Positions 1 to 10,259 of a DNA stretch of 64,000 bases are shown in pieces. The number at the start of each line of letters is the position of its first letter. Positions within the stretch are counted from its first letter, which is position 1. The notes below the pieces were generated by a model that did no database searches, was not told where the DNA came from, and saw only the letters and a list, made by a program, of their open reading frames with translations. A program made the translations under genes and the position numbers. The stretch comes from Halichondria panicea (Eukaryota; Porifera; Demospongiae; Suberitida; Halichondriidae), in contig NC_087377.1 in the NCBI RefSeq assembly GCF_963675165.1, positions 6,217,122 to 6,281,121 on the forward strand, written 5' to 3'.

Positions 1-218
1 ATTATCTTACCACCTTCTTTCTGCACATAAACGATGTTATAAACACTTTCCCCTTACGTTCACAAGTTCGCTGCTGCAAGTAGCACTGTCATCTAAGTGT
101 ATTACATACTACATTGGAACAGTGTGCCATTCCCGCCACTGCATGGTTAGCCGATTCAAAATCAGTGAGGGTAAATCAATATGTTAGGTTCAAAGCTCAA
201 ATTCACACGGCATACACC

Positions 219-438
219 TTAGAACAGGTTTTTGACTTCATTGATTTCTTCCACATTGATTTCTTCCACCCTGTCTACGTTCACATAGGCGTTCCACTTC
301 ACACTCCATTTCTGAAGCTCGTCGGGTTCAGACAATACACTCTCCAAAAGAACGTAGTTGGTGTTCAATAGATTTGCACAGGGTGCTATGAGTAGCCCCT
401 TTGTAATCAAACAAAATGTCTATTTCTTCCTCCGCCAT
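219..438 (-). pseudogene. Possible broken coding fragment, N-terminal domain-like
   Basis: Reading the minus strand from an ATG at 438 gives an acidic start (MAEEEIDILFDYKG) and then a shift into a second frame containing LQKWSVKWNAYVNVDRVEEI. The pattern LQ-W-x-W-x-V-x-VD-x-EI resembles the start of ubiquitin-like or PB1-like domains, but this is recall of a pattern, not a match. A small in-phase duplication (VEEI-NVEEI) follows. The two halves lie in different frames, so it is either a decayed gene start or chance. No downstream exon was recognised. Low confidence. Confidence 0.2.
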
Positions 439-617
439 TCTTCACCTCCACGTGTGTCTACAAATGCTACAAAGAAGACTTGTGTCATTACACCAGAGGA
501 GGTTTGGACAGAATCATGTGCTGGATTGTCACAAGACCTCTTACTTTTACTGATGGTACATTTCATAGCCAAAGAGAGGAGGTCGCCAACCCCGTTCAAC
601 CCCATATTAACGAAGCT

Positions 618-1126
618 ACTCAGGTGTATTAAGGCATCAAGAACAAAAGTATTCAATATTAAACATAGTAATTGCACATTTTGTTTTGTCAAAATAATTT
701 AAGTTTCCTTAATGAAAAAAAATTGATCATGTGACTATCATGTGACCAATTAACATCAAAAACCATTTGTTCCAGCTTAGTTAGATCCTATCTTAGATCC
801 TATCTTACATATCATATACTGATGAAATCTGCAAAAGCAGATTCATAGGTAATCAAGATTTATCCCTGAGATCTCCTCCTAACATTCTTGTTTGGTTGCA
901 CTCTGTCTTGCGCAGCAGGAAACAAGTTCTCTACTATCTAATAGTCTTAGTTAAGGCCTTTTAATAACAAATGGGTTTTACACGAGCTATGGTCAACTTC
1001 AGAAAGCTAAGTACAGTGCATGTGATCGAAGCTCCACCCCCACTAGTAATTGCAGACGTTTTCCACCCAAGCACGTGATAAACATGTGTATGAAATGAAT
1101 ATCATTATAACAAAATTCCTTGTAAT
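618..1126 (+). repeat. Dispersed repeat, inverted partner of 14452-15052
   Basis: This stretch matches the reverse complement of 14452-15052 over most of its length. Shared blocks include the pieces around 700-730 (AAGTTTCCTTAATGA), 905-945 (GCGCAGCAGGAAACAAG) and 1030-1060 (GCTCCACCCCCACTAG). The copies differ by small indels and substitutions. No long open frame is shared, so this is probably a non-autonomous transposon or a fragment of a larger element. Confidence 0.8.
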
Positions 1127-2559
1127 TTTAATTTGGACAGTCCTTAATGCCCCTAAGCAGGAAATTGCGTTGAAGGTAAAAGATTATGGTAAAATGTCTG
1201 TACTAGCCACAGTGTTCCTGTATTTGGTGTAGAATATTAAAATAGTGATTAGAACATTGTAGGTTCCGCCTAGTATGGAAGAGCTGGTATGGAAGAGCTG
1301 ACAAAGGCAGAGGGTACTCCCGAGGACGCAACGATGGACGGTTGTGATGGCATTTATGGATGGCGAAAAGTGACCCTCCTGTTTTAGTGACCCTCCTGTT
1401 TTGGACACGGGCCTGCTGTATAATTGTGCATCGACAAAAGAGGTTGATCTGTGATATCTTATGGATTTCAGCATTGGTGCAAAAGAGACCAACGTAGTAC
1501 TCTGACCACCCGAAGCAAGATATTAAACAGCCTTGACTGTGGAGCTGCCACCTCCTCCTGCTAGACCTTCACGAACTCTCATAATGTTAACTCACATGGT
1601 GTACTCAACTAAGAATGATGTGCTTGAAAGATCTACATGTACAAGAAACGACCATCTCTTGTATCCATGTAGCCTCAATTCCAAGCCGCATTAATCAGCC
1701 TTGGATAGAGGTCAAAGTCAATTGCATTCCCTTTACTTTTACTTATAGGTGTGCAGTCCAACCAGCAACCTCCTCTGTCATTTACACATTAGTTTCTTAC
1801 GACGTCATGTCAGTTGTATTCCAAGTCTTTTTCGTTATTATTTTGTCCAAGCCGTCTTGTGTTATACGACGTCGTGAAGTTTCTTATACGACGTCATGTC
1901 AGGTCGTCATGTAATAATGTTACTGATGTCTTGCCATATTTCCAGGCCAACAAACTTAAAATGGCTTATCTCTTCAACCCGCCCTGCAGTAGACTAAAAA
2001 TGTATATTCGAGCCATGAAATGGACCTCATAGATCTAGCTCATGAATTATTAATGAGCAAACGGTTGACCGTAACCTTAACTTACCTGAGTAGCTGTGTG
2101 GTTTCTTGCAGGATATGTTGCATTCCGACGTCCACGTCGTGAATCCCAAGTTTCCGTAATTGCCAGTTTCTTACAACAGTTGTCCAGAGCAACAGATAAG
2201 GAATTTGTTTGTTTATACATAATTATAGTGAGTTTAAAAATTGCAACATTGTAAAGATGCCAGAGGCATGTTTTACTCTGAAATAGCTGTTCATGAGTTA
2301 TCTTCACTGCAACTGGTCTTCACTGCAACTGGGACAGTTGAGCCTACTGGCAATTGCAGTAACGGTTTAACTGATTTTGAGGCATTCACTGTGCTGCAGT
2401 CTATACTTCATCAGCCCAAGGTTGAAGTTCGGCAGGAACTATTTCACATCATCGGCAGGTGGGTGCAGAATCCAACACAATCCAACACAACTAGCGCGCC
2501 GGCAGTGATGTCGCAATGCTTGCAGTCATTCCAGAGGTAGCCTAGATTTGTGTAGGAGC
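1127..2559. other. No gene recognised; short CRE-like repeats
   Basis: I see no supported gene here. Open frames are short and lack family features. Between about 1796 and 1900 the motif ACGACGTCATGTCA occurs twice, with a variant ACGACGTCGTG between. These contain the CRE/ATF core TGACGT/ACGTCA, but a degenerate tandem repeat explains them equally well. Confidence 0.4.
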
Positions 2560-2950
2560 TGGTAAGGTGTGTGTGTGTGTTACCTACCAATGTGTTGCTC
2601 GAACCCCCCTGGCCTCTGGGACTGCTTGGGCCAACAAAGATCCCTGCTGTTATCTGTTTAGTACTTCATTATGATGTTCGTCAATGATGCTTGTCCTATA
2701 TATATATATATCGTCGACTCCACAGCCCTCTCCGTAAGCTAGGAATTGTTTCTATCCCGCAAAAGCCACTGGAAGAAATGGTCATGACTCCACAGCACTC
2801 TGCAGTCCTCAACTAATGCTGATAGTAAGGCAGTAGCTTTTGCCCAAATCAGCTTAAGGGTTGCTAATGAGATAGAAAGATAATTTACTATCAGCGATAG
2901 TTGAGGTACTTGCATTACAAAGAGGGGCAGAGCTGCTGTGGAGTCATGAC
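2560..2950 (+). repeat. Transposon arm with fold-back element 2782-2949
   Basis: Positions 2782-2949 form a fold-back element: the left end TCATGACTCCACAG and a nearby TCAACTAATGCTGATAGTAA block return inverted at 2890-2949. The whole 2560-2950 stretch, including its AT-repeat flank, recurs inverted at 6945-7260, so the fold-back is part of a larger repeated unit. No coding content is visible. Confidence 0.7.
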
Positions 2951-3570
2951 AGCGTCAGCTCGACCAAACTACCATGTTTGACCCAAGCTGCAGACCAGAG
3001 ATCTACCAAGCATGTAGCATGTACGAAACGACATCTAATGTCGGACATGTGTCGTGTGCAAGACCATGACAAAATGTTGCAAACTATTCTATTCCGTTCC
3101 AAACTGAACTGCTTCAGAACAAAACATAATTTATAATTATACAAGACGCAACAGCTGCACTGAGTACTGTTAACACTCTCACACTCGTGTTGTAGCTGAA
3201 ATGCACGAATTTGTCCTTTTCACAGAGCTTTATCAAGCACTCGCGTCTCTCGCTGTCAGACAGAGTCCAAATATCTGTCGGAAGGAAGGGGGTGTCATTT
3301 GCAGACTTTAGTTGAAAGGTAGCAAGAACTGTCAGTCACTATCTCAATGAAGTCGCCTTTTTTGAGACTCTTTACCGCTTGTTGCGGATCTGGTAGTGTC
3401 TCCTGGTAGAGTGTCTCCTAGAAAACCTTCCAGATAACCTGTATCGAAAGAGGTAAATATTTACATTAGCACCCCTTACATCCTTACATTTAACAATGTG
3501 CCAATCAGTTGCAACAGGGACTGATCCATTCACTTTTGCCTTCTGTGCCCTAGCCGCAGTATTTTGGTCC

Positions 3571-3622
3571 CCTGCAAACTGCCTGCAAACTAACTGCCTG
3601 CAAACTAACTGCCTGCAAACTG
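3571..3622 (+). repeat. Short tandem repeat (CTGCCTGCAAACTAA)
   Basis: About three and a half copies of a 15-16 base unit, CTGCCTGCAAACTAA, lie head to tail. They translate to a short repeating peptide in an otherwise featureless frame, so no coding role is claimed. Confidence 0.85.
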
Positions 3623-3822
3623 TAAGAGATAAGTCACCACTGGCACAGTATAGTTGGAATATAGAAGTCCTTGACCTTGACCATTGGAACATAATTTATT
3701 GCTGTAAATCAGACATTATGTTGTTTTCGTCTTTAGGTAGAATTCCGAGAGGGTGCTAATGAATGTGTGAAAATTGTAGTTAAGATCACAATAAAATAAT
3801 AAAATGTCTTACTAACCACTTT

Positions 3823-4242
3823 TTACTTTGTTGACATCTCGTCATAGAATTGATGCCAATCTACGACACCATCAAAAGCTAGATTGAAGAATCCCATGTT
3901 TTCGTAGAGAATTCTGGACATGATGGAAGTAGTGAATATCATCCGGCTTACTGGTACCAACTCGCACATTATCACCATTAATGGTACATTGTTGGATGAT
4001 CTATATGCAAAAACACAAAGTAAAAAGTATACATAATGCAGCCATATTTCCAGTTTGTGGTGCGTTAGAAGTTGAGCCCTGGTGAGTAGGAAGGAGTATC
4101 TTCTTGCTGTCAAAATTACTCACATCACTTGAAAAGGAGTTACTCCTGAGATCATCATCACCTTCGTCTTCTGACCCAGAGGTGATGGGTGAGAGTCAGA
4201 ATCAATGCTGTGGGCTGACCCCAGGGGGCTCTCCGAATTTGC
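3823..4242 (-). pseudogene. Possible last two exons of an unrecognised gene
   Basis: On the minus strand a putative exon 4242-4124 (acceptor TACAG, donor GTGAGT) reads through NSESPLGSAHSIDSDSH and joins in phase to 4000-3823 (acceptor ATAG), which reads SSNNVPLMVIMCELVPVS, then FDGVVDWHQFYDEM and a stop. Splice signals and phases agree, which is suggestive. I do not recognise a family, and no upstream exon was found that joins in phase; the nearby frame at 4370 does not. It may be a 3' gene remnant or chance. Confidence 0.25.
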
Positions 4243-4884
4243 TGTATAATTATTTTTTAAAAAAGAATTAATAATTAACAAATTTCTCATTGCTACTGTC
4301 CAGTGTGGATACAAGGCGATCTCTCCGTTCCTTAACCTGAGCTCAGGTACTGGAGGTTGGACGCGCGTCATCCACCATCAGGTTTTATCACGTGCGCTCA
4401 TAAGAATGTAATTAAAATGGCCGATTAGGCACCATTAGGCACCTCAATGCTCCACTGTTTCGTAGCCTGTACAGAGACACTGCAAGTAGCCAGAAGTGCA
4501 TTCCCACCGACTGGATCTAGACTAGTATTTTTTTGACACTTTTCCAATTTTTGTTTAAAATCTGTTTAGCTCTTACTTGCACTTTTACTTACTTGCACTT
4601 TTACTCAAAGGAATTCTAACATGATACCTCCTCTGGACTGGGACCACCACGCTAATATGTTTTGTGTGTAAAAAATTAGTTTAGTTACTTATAGTTACTT
4701 ATCTTTTTTAGGTGTGTGCACACAAGCAATTCCTACCAGATCAACTTTGCATGAGGCAACTCTCATAGAATCAACTTTTCATATGATCAACTTCATGGGA
4801 TCACAATTTGAATTTAATAAAAAGTGAAATTAGAATTCCAAAAATGAATAAAAAAAAAATTAGATTAGAGTGCGTCATGCCTCC

Positions 4885-6051
4885 TGTGTTAAATCGGTCA
4901 AACAGTGTCTGAATCCTCTTTTCCTTCTCTTTCATTCGGCGTCTCTGTGGCCGAGCAGTAGCTCCAGACATGTAGCTCTGAATCTTTGCTTTGGTCACTG
5001 CTCCAATCCATTTGAAGATGTTTGTGTGAGGGTTGCCTATAACTTTTTTCATTCTCCCTCAACATGGTTGTTGGTTCTAGGCTGATGTTGATTGAAGTAG
5101 TTTCAGTGAATTGGTGGAAAGTTTCCATTGATCCAGGCGGTAGTGAAATAATCCACTAGCTCGTTAACTCTTGGGATGTTCGGAGCATCCTGTTGGATGG
5201 AAGTTCTAACAAATGTCAGTGTACGAATTCCTTCAACTCCGGCGACGGTATTGGCTAGCCCCAGGCATAGAAAATAGAGTTAGAATATATACCTTTCTCC
5301 AAATCGCTTGCATGAAGTGATAATGCATGAAGTTATAATAACAGCCTATGAGTTCGGAGAACCATGGCCAGCTCAAAATCACTCACAACTACTTCAACTA
5401 CTTCAACATCAAAACTGATACCGGGAACTTTAACTAGTGAGTAGCATGAACACTCTGTTATATGTCTGTCGTTAGCAATATACCATTGGAAATGTATGGC
5501 ACACCTGCAGAAAAGAGATGAATGAAATATTCATGTACATAATTATGTACCTGGTAGAACAGAATGGGGCATGTTGAGAATGTGCCATCAATGCCTCTGC
5601 ATCAGACAGTGTCTGAGGTTTTCTTCTCCATCGTCAACCAGGAGGAAGTCTTCCCGAGTGTTTGAGAATCTGGTAGAGAGGCTGACATCTCTTCTGAGGG
5701 TCAGAAGGATGGGAGTGTCTTCGTGTCTAGCTCGGTACAGAGAGGACCTGATAGACTCATGCAAGGCTAGGCAGTTGTGCCAGCACATCAGCAGAGTTCT
5801 GTTTTTGGCTAATTACGTCCAGTTGATCATCGTAGATTTCATCTCGCAACTTGAGTGGTGATCTCAGCTGGATTGGGTGGGTGATACCTTACAACCTCAT
5901 TCCTTACAACCACACTCAAACCCTAAGAAGTGGCTCTTGCTGGGCAACCAGCCTTGTGGTTTTTGCACCTCCAGAATTGAAAATCGGTTCCATCTCTTAT
6001 TTCAGGTTCTTTCCTCCTCTTGACGATCATGTTGCAAATGAGTGCATGCTA
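4885..6051 (-). pseudogene. MULE transposase with FLYWCH-type zinc finger, broken
   Basis: Reading right to left, about 6051-5930 encodes a FLYWCH-like finger core (FQFWRCKNHKAGCPARATS) ended by a stop. About 5790-5590 encodes a degraded N-terminal transposase stretch with LLTLRRDVSLSTRF and EDFLLVDDGEEN. About 5165-4885 encodes the C-terminal signature: YFTTAWINGNFPP, then PRTNNHVEG, then a segment with NPHTNIFKWIGAV. The aromatic-rich WI-G-FPP and RTNN-EG motifs are typical of MULE transposases linked to FLYWCH fingers. Frames change several times and stops intervene, and most of the catalytic core could not be read, so it is inactive. Confidence 0.65.
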
Positions 6052-6315
6052 GTTCTAGTGGCCCTTTTATCAAAACCTGTCAACCTGTCACAAAATATTT
6101 AGCACATGTACTATAGTAATTAGCTATAAAAATAAAAATAGTAAAAATAGTTAATTTCTGGATTTTAAAAATTGGACGTCAGTTGATTTCAGGAGTTGAG
6201 TTGACTCTATGAAAAGTTGACTCTATGAGAGTTGATCTACTGAGAGTTGACCTCATGCAAAGTTGATCTGGTAAGAATTGATCTCGTGGGAGTTGATCTC
6301 GTGAAAGTTGATCTC

Positions 6316-6547
6316 GTTCTAATTCCGGAAGTCTAAACCTTCCTCTAAATTTTTAGTGTTCAAAGCAGTAGGTAGTTCAAAGCAGACTATTCAATCGGGA
6401 GGAAGCATGGTACTCTAGCTTTTACATTTAAAATTAACAAACTAGGTTTTCTCACCTTTGGTTGAGCTCCCTCCCTCCCCATAACTACCTTTGAACTACC
6501 TACTACACTAAAAATTTAGAGCAGGTTTAGACTTCCGGAATTAGAAC
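6316..6547. mobile_element. Fold-back MITE nested in the MULE terminus
   Basis: A 232-base element with inverted ends of about 42 bases. GTTCTAATTCCGGAAGTC begins it and GACTTCCGGAATTAGAAC ends it, with AAATTTTTAGTGT / ACACTAAAAATTT continuing the match. It splits the right terminal segment of the surrounding MULE, so it inserted later. Confidence 0.85.
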
Positions 6548-6944
6548 TAAAAAAGATAAGTACGTAGCTAAACTAATTTTTTACATATTAAAAATCGTGG
6601 GCGTGGCTGCGTTTTAGCTGATTCAGCTAATTGCTGGTTAACCTACCTGAGAAGCATTCACAGAAGAGTGTGATACAGTCACTATGTAGTTGCTGATAGA
6701 CCTATACAGTATTACAACCGTACGAAGTAATCTCAGTCTATATATCGGTAATTATAATTATACCTAAATCCAGGACTTAGGCAACTTTTTTTTGCTTTTA
6801 CGAGCAATACTATGTGTTTTCGGCTAGGAGTGAGCAGGAATGTTTTTGGAGTTTGTAACACCACAACTTCAGGGGACTGGGTGCTAGATGCTGATGGCTG
6901 AGCCCTAGTTGTTTGCCAAGACAGTGAACTATCAAGCTGGATCC

Positions 6945-7260
6945 CACTCCACAGCAGCAGCAGCATGCAAGTATATACCTCAACTATCACTGATAGTAAA
7001 TTGTCTTTCTATCCCATTAGCAACCCTTAAGCTCAAAAGCTACTGCACCTGTTCCCTTACTATCAGCGATAGTTGAGGTTCTTGCAGAGGGGCACAGCTG
7101 CTGTGGTATATTATATATATATATAGAACAAGCATAGGGAATTACATTGACGAACACCCTAATGAATGATAACAGCAGGCACGCATTTTTGTTGGAGTTT
7201 TGAGACAGTCTTTAATTATTTCCCAGTACACCAGGGGGGGTTCGAGCAACACTTATATTC
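6945..7260 (-). repeat. Inverted copy of the 2560-2950 repeat
   Basis: This matches the reverse complement of 2560-2950. A fold-back core at about 6948-7110 is bounded by CTCCACAGCAG and GCACAGCTGCTGTGG, with ACTATCAGCGATAGTTGAGG inside. The shared flank extends through the (AT)n tract at 7112-7125. The two copies bracket the MULE region. Confidence 0.7.
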
Positions 7261-8443
7261 ACTGCAGATTGATCAACCACCAGCTTGCAGATTAATTAAC
7301 CACCTGTCACTAGCCTTGGTCTTGTCTCACCCCAATCTACTCAGGGACCCCAATCTACTCAGGAACTCAATCTACTCAGGGTACAACTACCTTTTATATC
7401 CTAGGTGATTTCCAGTGGAAGTATTGGAATATTTTTACTTCATCTTGACAATTTGTAAAATAGTCATATTGAGCTAGCAAGCTAGCAGTCTAAGCTACAC
7501 GCTAGAAACACTGCAATTCAATCCTTGCTCTGTGTTAGGCTGTGGCGCAGAGGTACTGTACTAGGTACGTAGAGGAGTACAGTGCATGCAGTGTTGTGCA
7601 ATGAAAACGGCAGCTGCTGATATTGGTGGGCGGGTCTGGTCAGCTTCCAGTAGAACCTAGCTGCTTGGAGAAGTAGCTAGCTCTCACTGTAACTGCATAG
7701 CAAGCTTGACTGTCTCTGTTTTGCTGTTTTTTGTAAATAAATCACATTTCAGGCTCTGCACAAGAGACTAAAGTTCCCAGTGAAGAAGTTCTCAGTGGTG
7801 GGAGCGGGTTGTAAAGGACAGGATGCAGAATTTCCGAATGAGCCGAGAGACGTTTTTCTTCGTCTATTGAAAAAAGAAATACCTCGATGCAGTCTACGAC
7901 TTCATATCACGTACTTAGGAATGTTGTGGTTACGCGTCATAGTGAGTAGTACTTCCTTTGTGCAACAGTGAATCAATTTCATTTGTAAGGCTCAGCATAT
8001 ACATGTCAGTGATACATGTCACAGAGAAGAGATGAGGATGGTATAAAAAGGTCAATTTTTTAATGGTAAGATAATGTGATGTGATGTGATGTGATGTGAT
8101 GGTATAGTAAATCGGAGGATTTCTTGTTGATATTGCACTACTTTGTTGATTATAGTGTGTTTCGATATAGTTAGTGATCGATTATCAGATGTCACTTGTT
8201 TGCAAAATGTATGCCTTGACTCTCAATGTAATCTTCTTTCTCACTCAGTCGTTTTTTTTCCATCATTTGCTATTTGTTTTACGTGCATGTGTGACCAAAC
8301 AAAATAATCTTCAATCATCACCACTTCCATACTCTCTCATATAGCTACCCAATCATCATTGGCAACACGGTAACATCACATTACAATAATTAAATTAATT
8401 AAATTAATTACTGTCATACTCAATATCGAACTCTAACTCATGG
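7261..8443. other. No gene recognised; simple repeats
   Basis: Contains a triplicated CAATCTACTCAGG unit near 7330-7381, a GATGT/TGTGA microsatellite at about 8076-8101, and AATT-rich sequence at 8385-8410. A frame at 7780-7971 follows a plausible splice acceptor (CACATTTCAG at about 7752) but has no recognisable domain. Confidence 0.4.
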
Positions 8444-8449
8444 TCAGAG

Positions 8450-8680
8450 GCAACTCAATTTCATCTGCACCACTGTCAACGTCATCGATATCTTCATCCT
8501 CACTTTCACTCTCTTCAAATTCATGTGCAATGCTGCTGGGGATCTATTAATACATTTTGGACAAGTGCCACCATCATTGTGAGGATTTTTACAATTCAAC
8601 TTACATTTGCATTTTAACGTACACGGTTTACAAGAATGCTTACACTTGACCCATCGCAATTTCCAGTGCACCCACAAGCT
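8450..8680 (-). pseudogene. Cysteine-rich coding fragment, probably from a mobile element
   Basis: The minus-strand frame contains CKHSCKPCTLKCKCKLNC followed by NPHNDGGTCPKC. This dense spacing of Cys pairs resembles the zinc-binding tails of transposon-encoded proteins in invertebrate genomes, or CXC-type modules. The adjoining frame at 9178-8786 shows no recognisable domain. Neighbours are transposons on both sides, so a mobile-element remnant is the simplest reading; the family is not identified. Confidence 0.3.
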
Positions 8681-9491
8681 TTATTCCGAGGACACAACAC
8701 TCCCACTGTACTCAACCTTCTCCTCAATAAACTGCCATCCATGCTAGCTCAATTATGCTATCATTAAACGCACAGTGCATTGTCTTTAAAGAGCTGCAGC
8801 ATATGATACTTCAAAGCTCTCATTGATGGGATTAATGGTGTTTGCTGCCAGTAGAGTGGTGAAAACAAACTCTATGCGTAAATGTATGCCAATCACTAAT
8901 AAGACGTTAAGGGATTCATATCTTTGTAAGCTAAACATTTCACCATTAAGTTGCACCGTTAGAGACTTGATGGTATGCTGAAACAGGGTCTCATGTTTAA
9001 CCAAGTAAACACTACAAACAAGTCTATACCATGCGTCAGTACTTATGTCATTAATTATTTGTTTTTTAGCACTTCCACAAGCTGCTATCAGTGAAGACCT
9101 GGCTAGAAATTGAAGACTTTCTGTCTGCTGAAGAGTTGTACTTCCCCATTGTTTTCCAGTCCAGTCCCCCCCCCTCATTAATCCCGATTATTCAATTTTA
9201 TAAAACAAAGAAACGATTATGAGTGTAAATCAATATACTTGTTAAACACAGCTTTGTTGTGCATGTCACAAAGATATACCAGTAAACAGAGTCCATGGAG
9301 TCCATGGTGGTTTGAGCTGTGCCAATACATAGTGGTACTCTTCATCTACAATCACAACATCCATAACACTTATAAAATAATGTCGACTACACCACGAATC
9401 ATCAGGTGCTCTGATTACATCTGGCCTGACAATGTTTTTGCCGAGCAAATGGCTCAGTAAACTTCTTGGAGCGGTATTTACCCATCCACAA

Positions 9492-10176
9492 TGTACTAAA
9501 CTGTTCTGATAGTAGCATCACGTGTGACTGGTAAAGGGTGATACAATCTAAATGATCTAAATGATACATAACATGAATCAACAGGTATAACCAGGAGCAC
9601 ATTACAGAAGGAGCGTCTTACCTCGGGAGTGGCCTTATATGCAAAACCACTAAGTGGGTCTGTGGGCGAGTGCTAATTGAGCTGATGGTGCACTTTTACC
9701 AAGATAGGTCAATAAAAGTGAAAAGCTACAGCTAGCTATAGGCCTGGTAGTAAGCTCTCTCTTCTAAGAACCCTCCCTACTGCAAAAACAAAACGCCTAG
9801 TATGTGTTAGTCTAAGTCTAGCAAACTTTCTCTGTACAAAGTGACTGGATATGCTCCTATTTTAGAACCTTACCGATGACAGTCTCTTCCATGATGTATA
9901 CCAACATTCATCAAAGATCTAGCTATTCATTTTAGCTCTTTCTGGCTCAACCTAGCTGCTGCACTACATACGTTTATAATGATATTCACAGGCTGACCGC
10001 GGTCTGTAATTTATGTACACAGTACTTACACACTTTTCTTATAAGGCAATGCGGCGTTTAGGAAAGCACACGAGACGCGATTTCCGAACCCATGCACAGT
10101 TAGACGCTCCTTCTGTAATGTGCTCCTGGTATAACAAAGGGATAATAATAGTGATTGTTCTAATAGTTTCATATCA
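9492..10176 (-). repeat. 3' LTR, interrupted by a nested MITE
   Basis: Minus-strand LTR from TGATATGAAACTATTAG (10176) to CAGTTTAGTACA (9492). Removing the nested element 9592-10127 and one 8-base duplication leaves about 141 bases that align with the 5' LTR. The junction reads AACAGGTATAACAAAGG in the uninterrupted 5' copy, which proves the insertion. Confidence 0.87.
9592..10127. mobile_element. hAT-like MITE nested in the LTR
   Basis: A 536-base element with inverted ends (CAGGAGCACATTACAGAAGG at left, its complement at 10102-10127). It is flanked by the perfect 8-base direct repeat GGTATAAC at 9584-9591 and 10128-10135, and the empty site is seen in the other LTR. An 8-base duplication is characteristic of hAT transposons. 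It has no transposase frame. A shorter relative lies at 20939-21263. Confidence 0.88.
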
Positions 10177-10259
10177 TTCACCCTCACTGTCGAATGTTCA
10201 ATAACAGTCAGGTGAGCAAATTGTTCAGTAATAGAGAAATAGTCAGGTGAGGACCTGTG

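Larger units (their letters stand above)
4650..6590 (-). mobile_element. Decayed Mutator-like (MULE) DNA transposon
   Basis: Inverted terminal segments lie at about 4669-4800 and 6180-6584: GTAAAAAATTAGTTTAG at the left returns as CTAAACTAATTTTTTAC at the right, and AAAAAAGATAAGTA and CATGCAAAGTTGATCTGGTA are also shared. Near the ends are degenerate arrays of an AGTTGATCTC-type unit, as in some MULE termini. The interior carries a broken transposase on the minus strand. A separate fold-back element (6316-6547) interrupts the right terminus. No clean 9-base target duplication could be read. Confidence 0.7.

Noticed and set aside
2241-2540. 99-codon open frame, plus strand
   Set aside because: Contains a short direct repeat and no domain; overlaps no conserved feature.
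7752-7971. Splice acceptor followed by an open frame
   Set aside because: One acceptor only; two frames are equally open at first, no family match and no partner exon found.
9592-10127. The interruption as part of the original LTR
   Set aside because: The other LTR shows the uninterrupted GGTATAAC site, so it is a later insertion.
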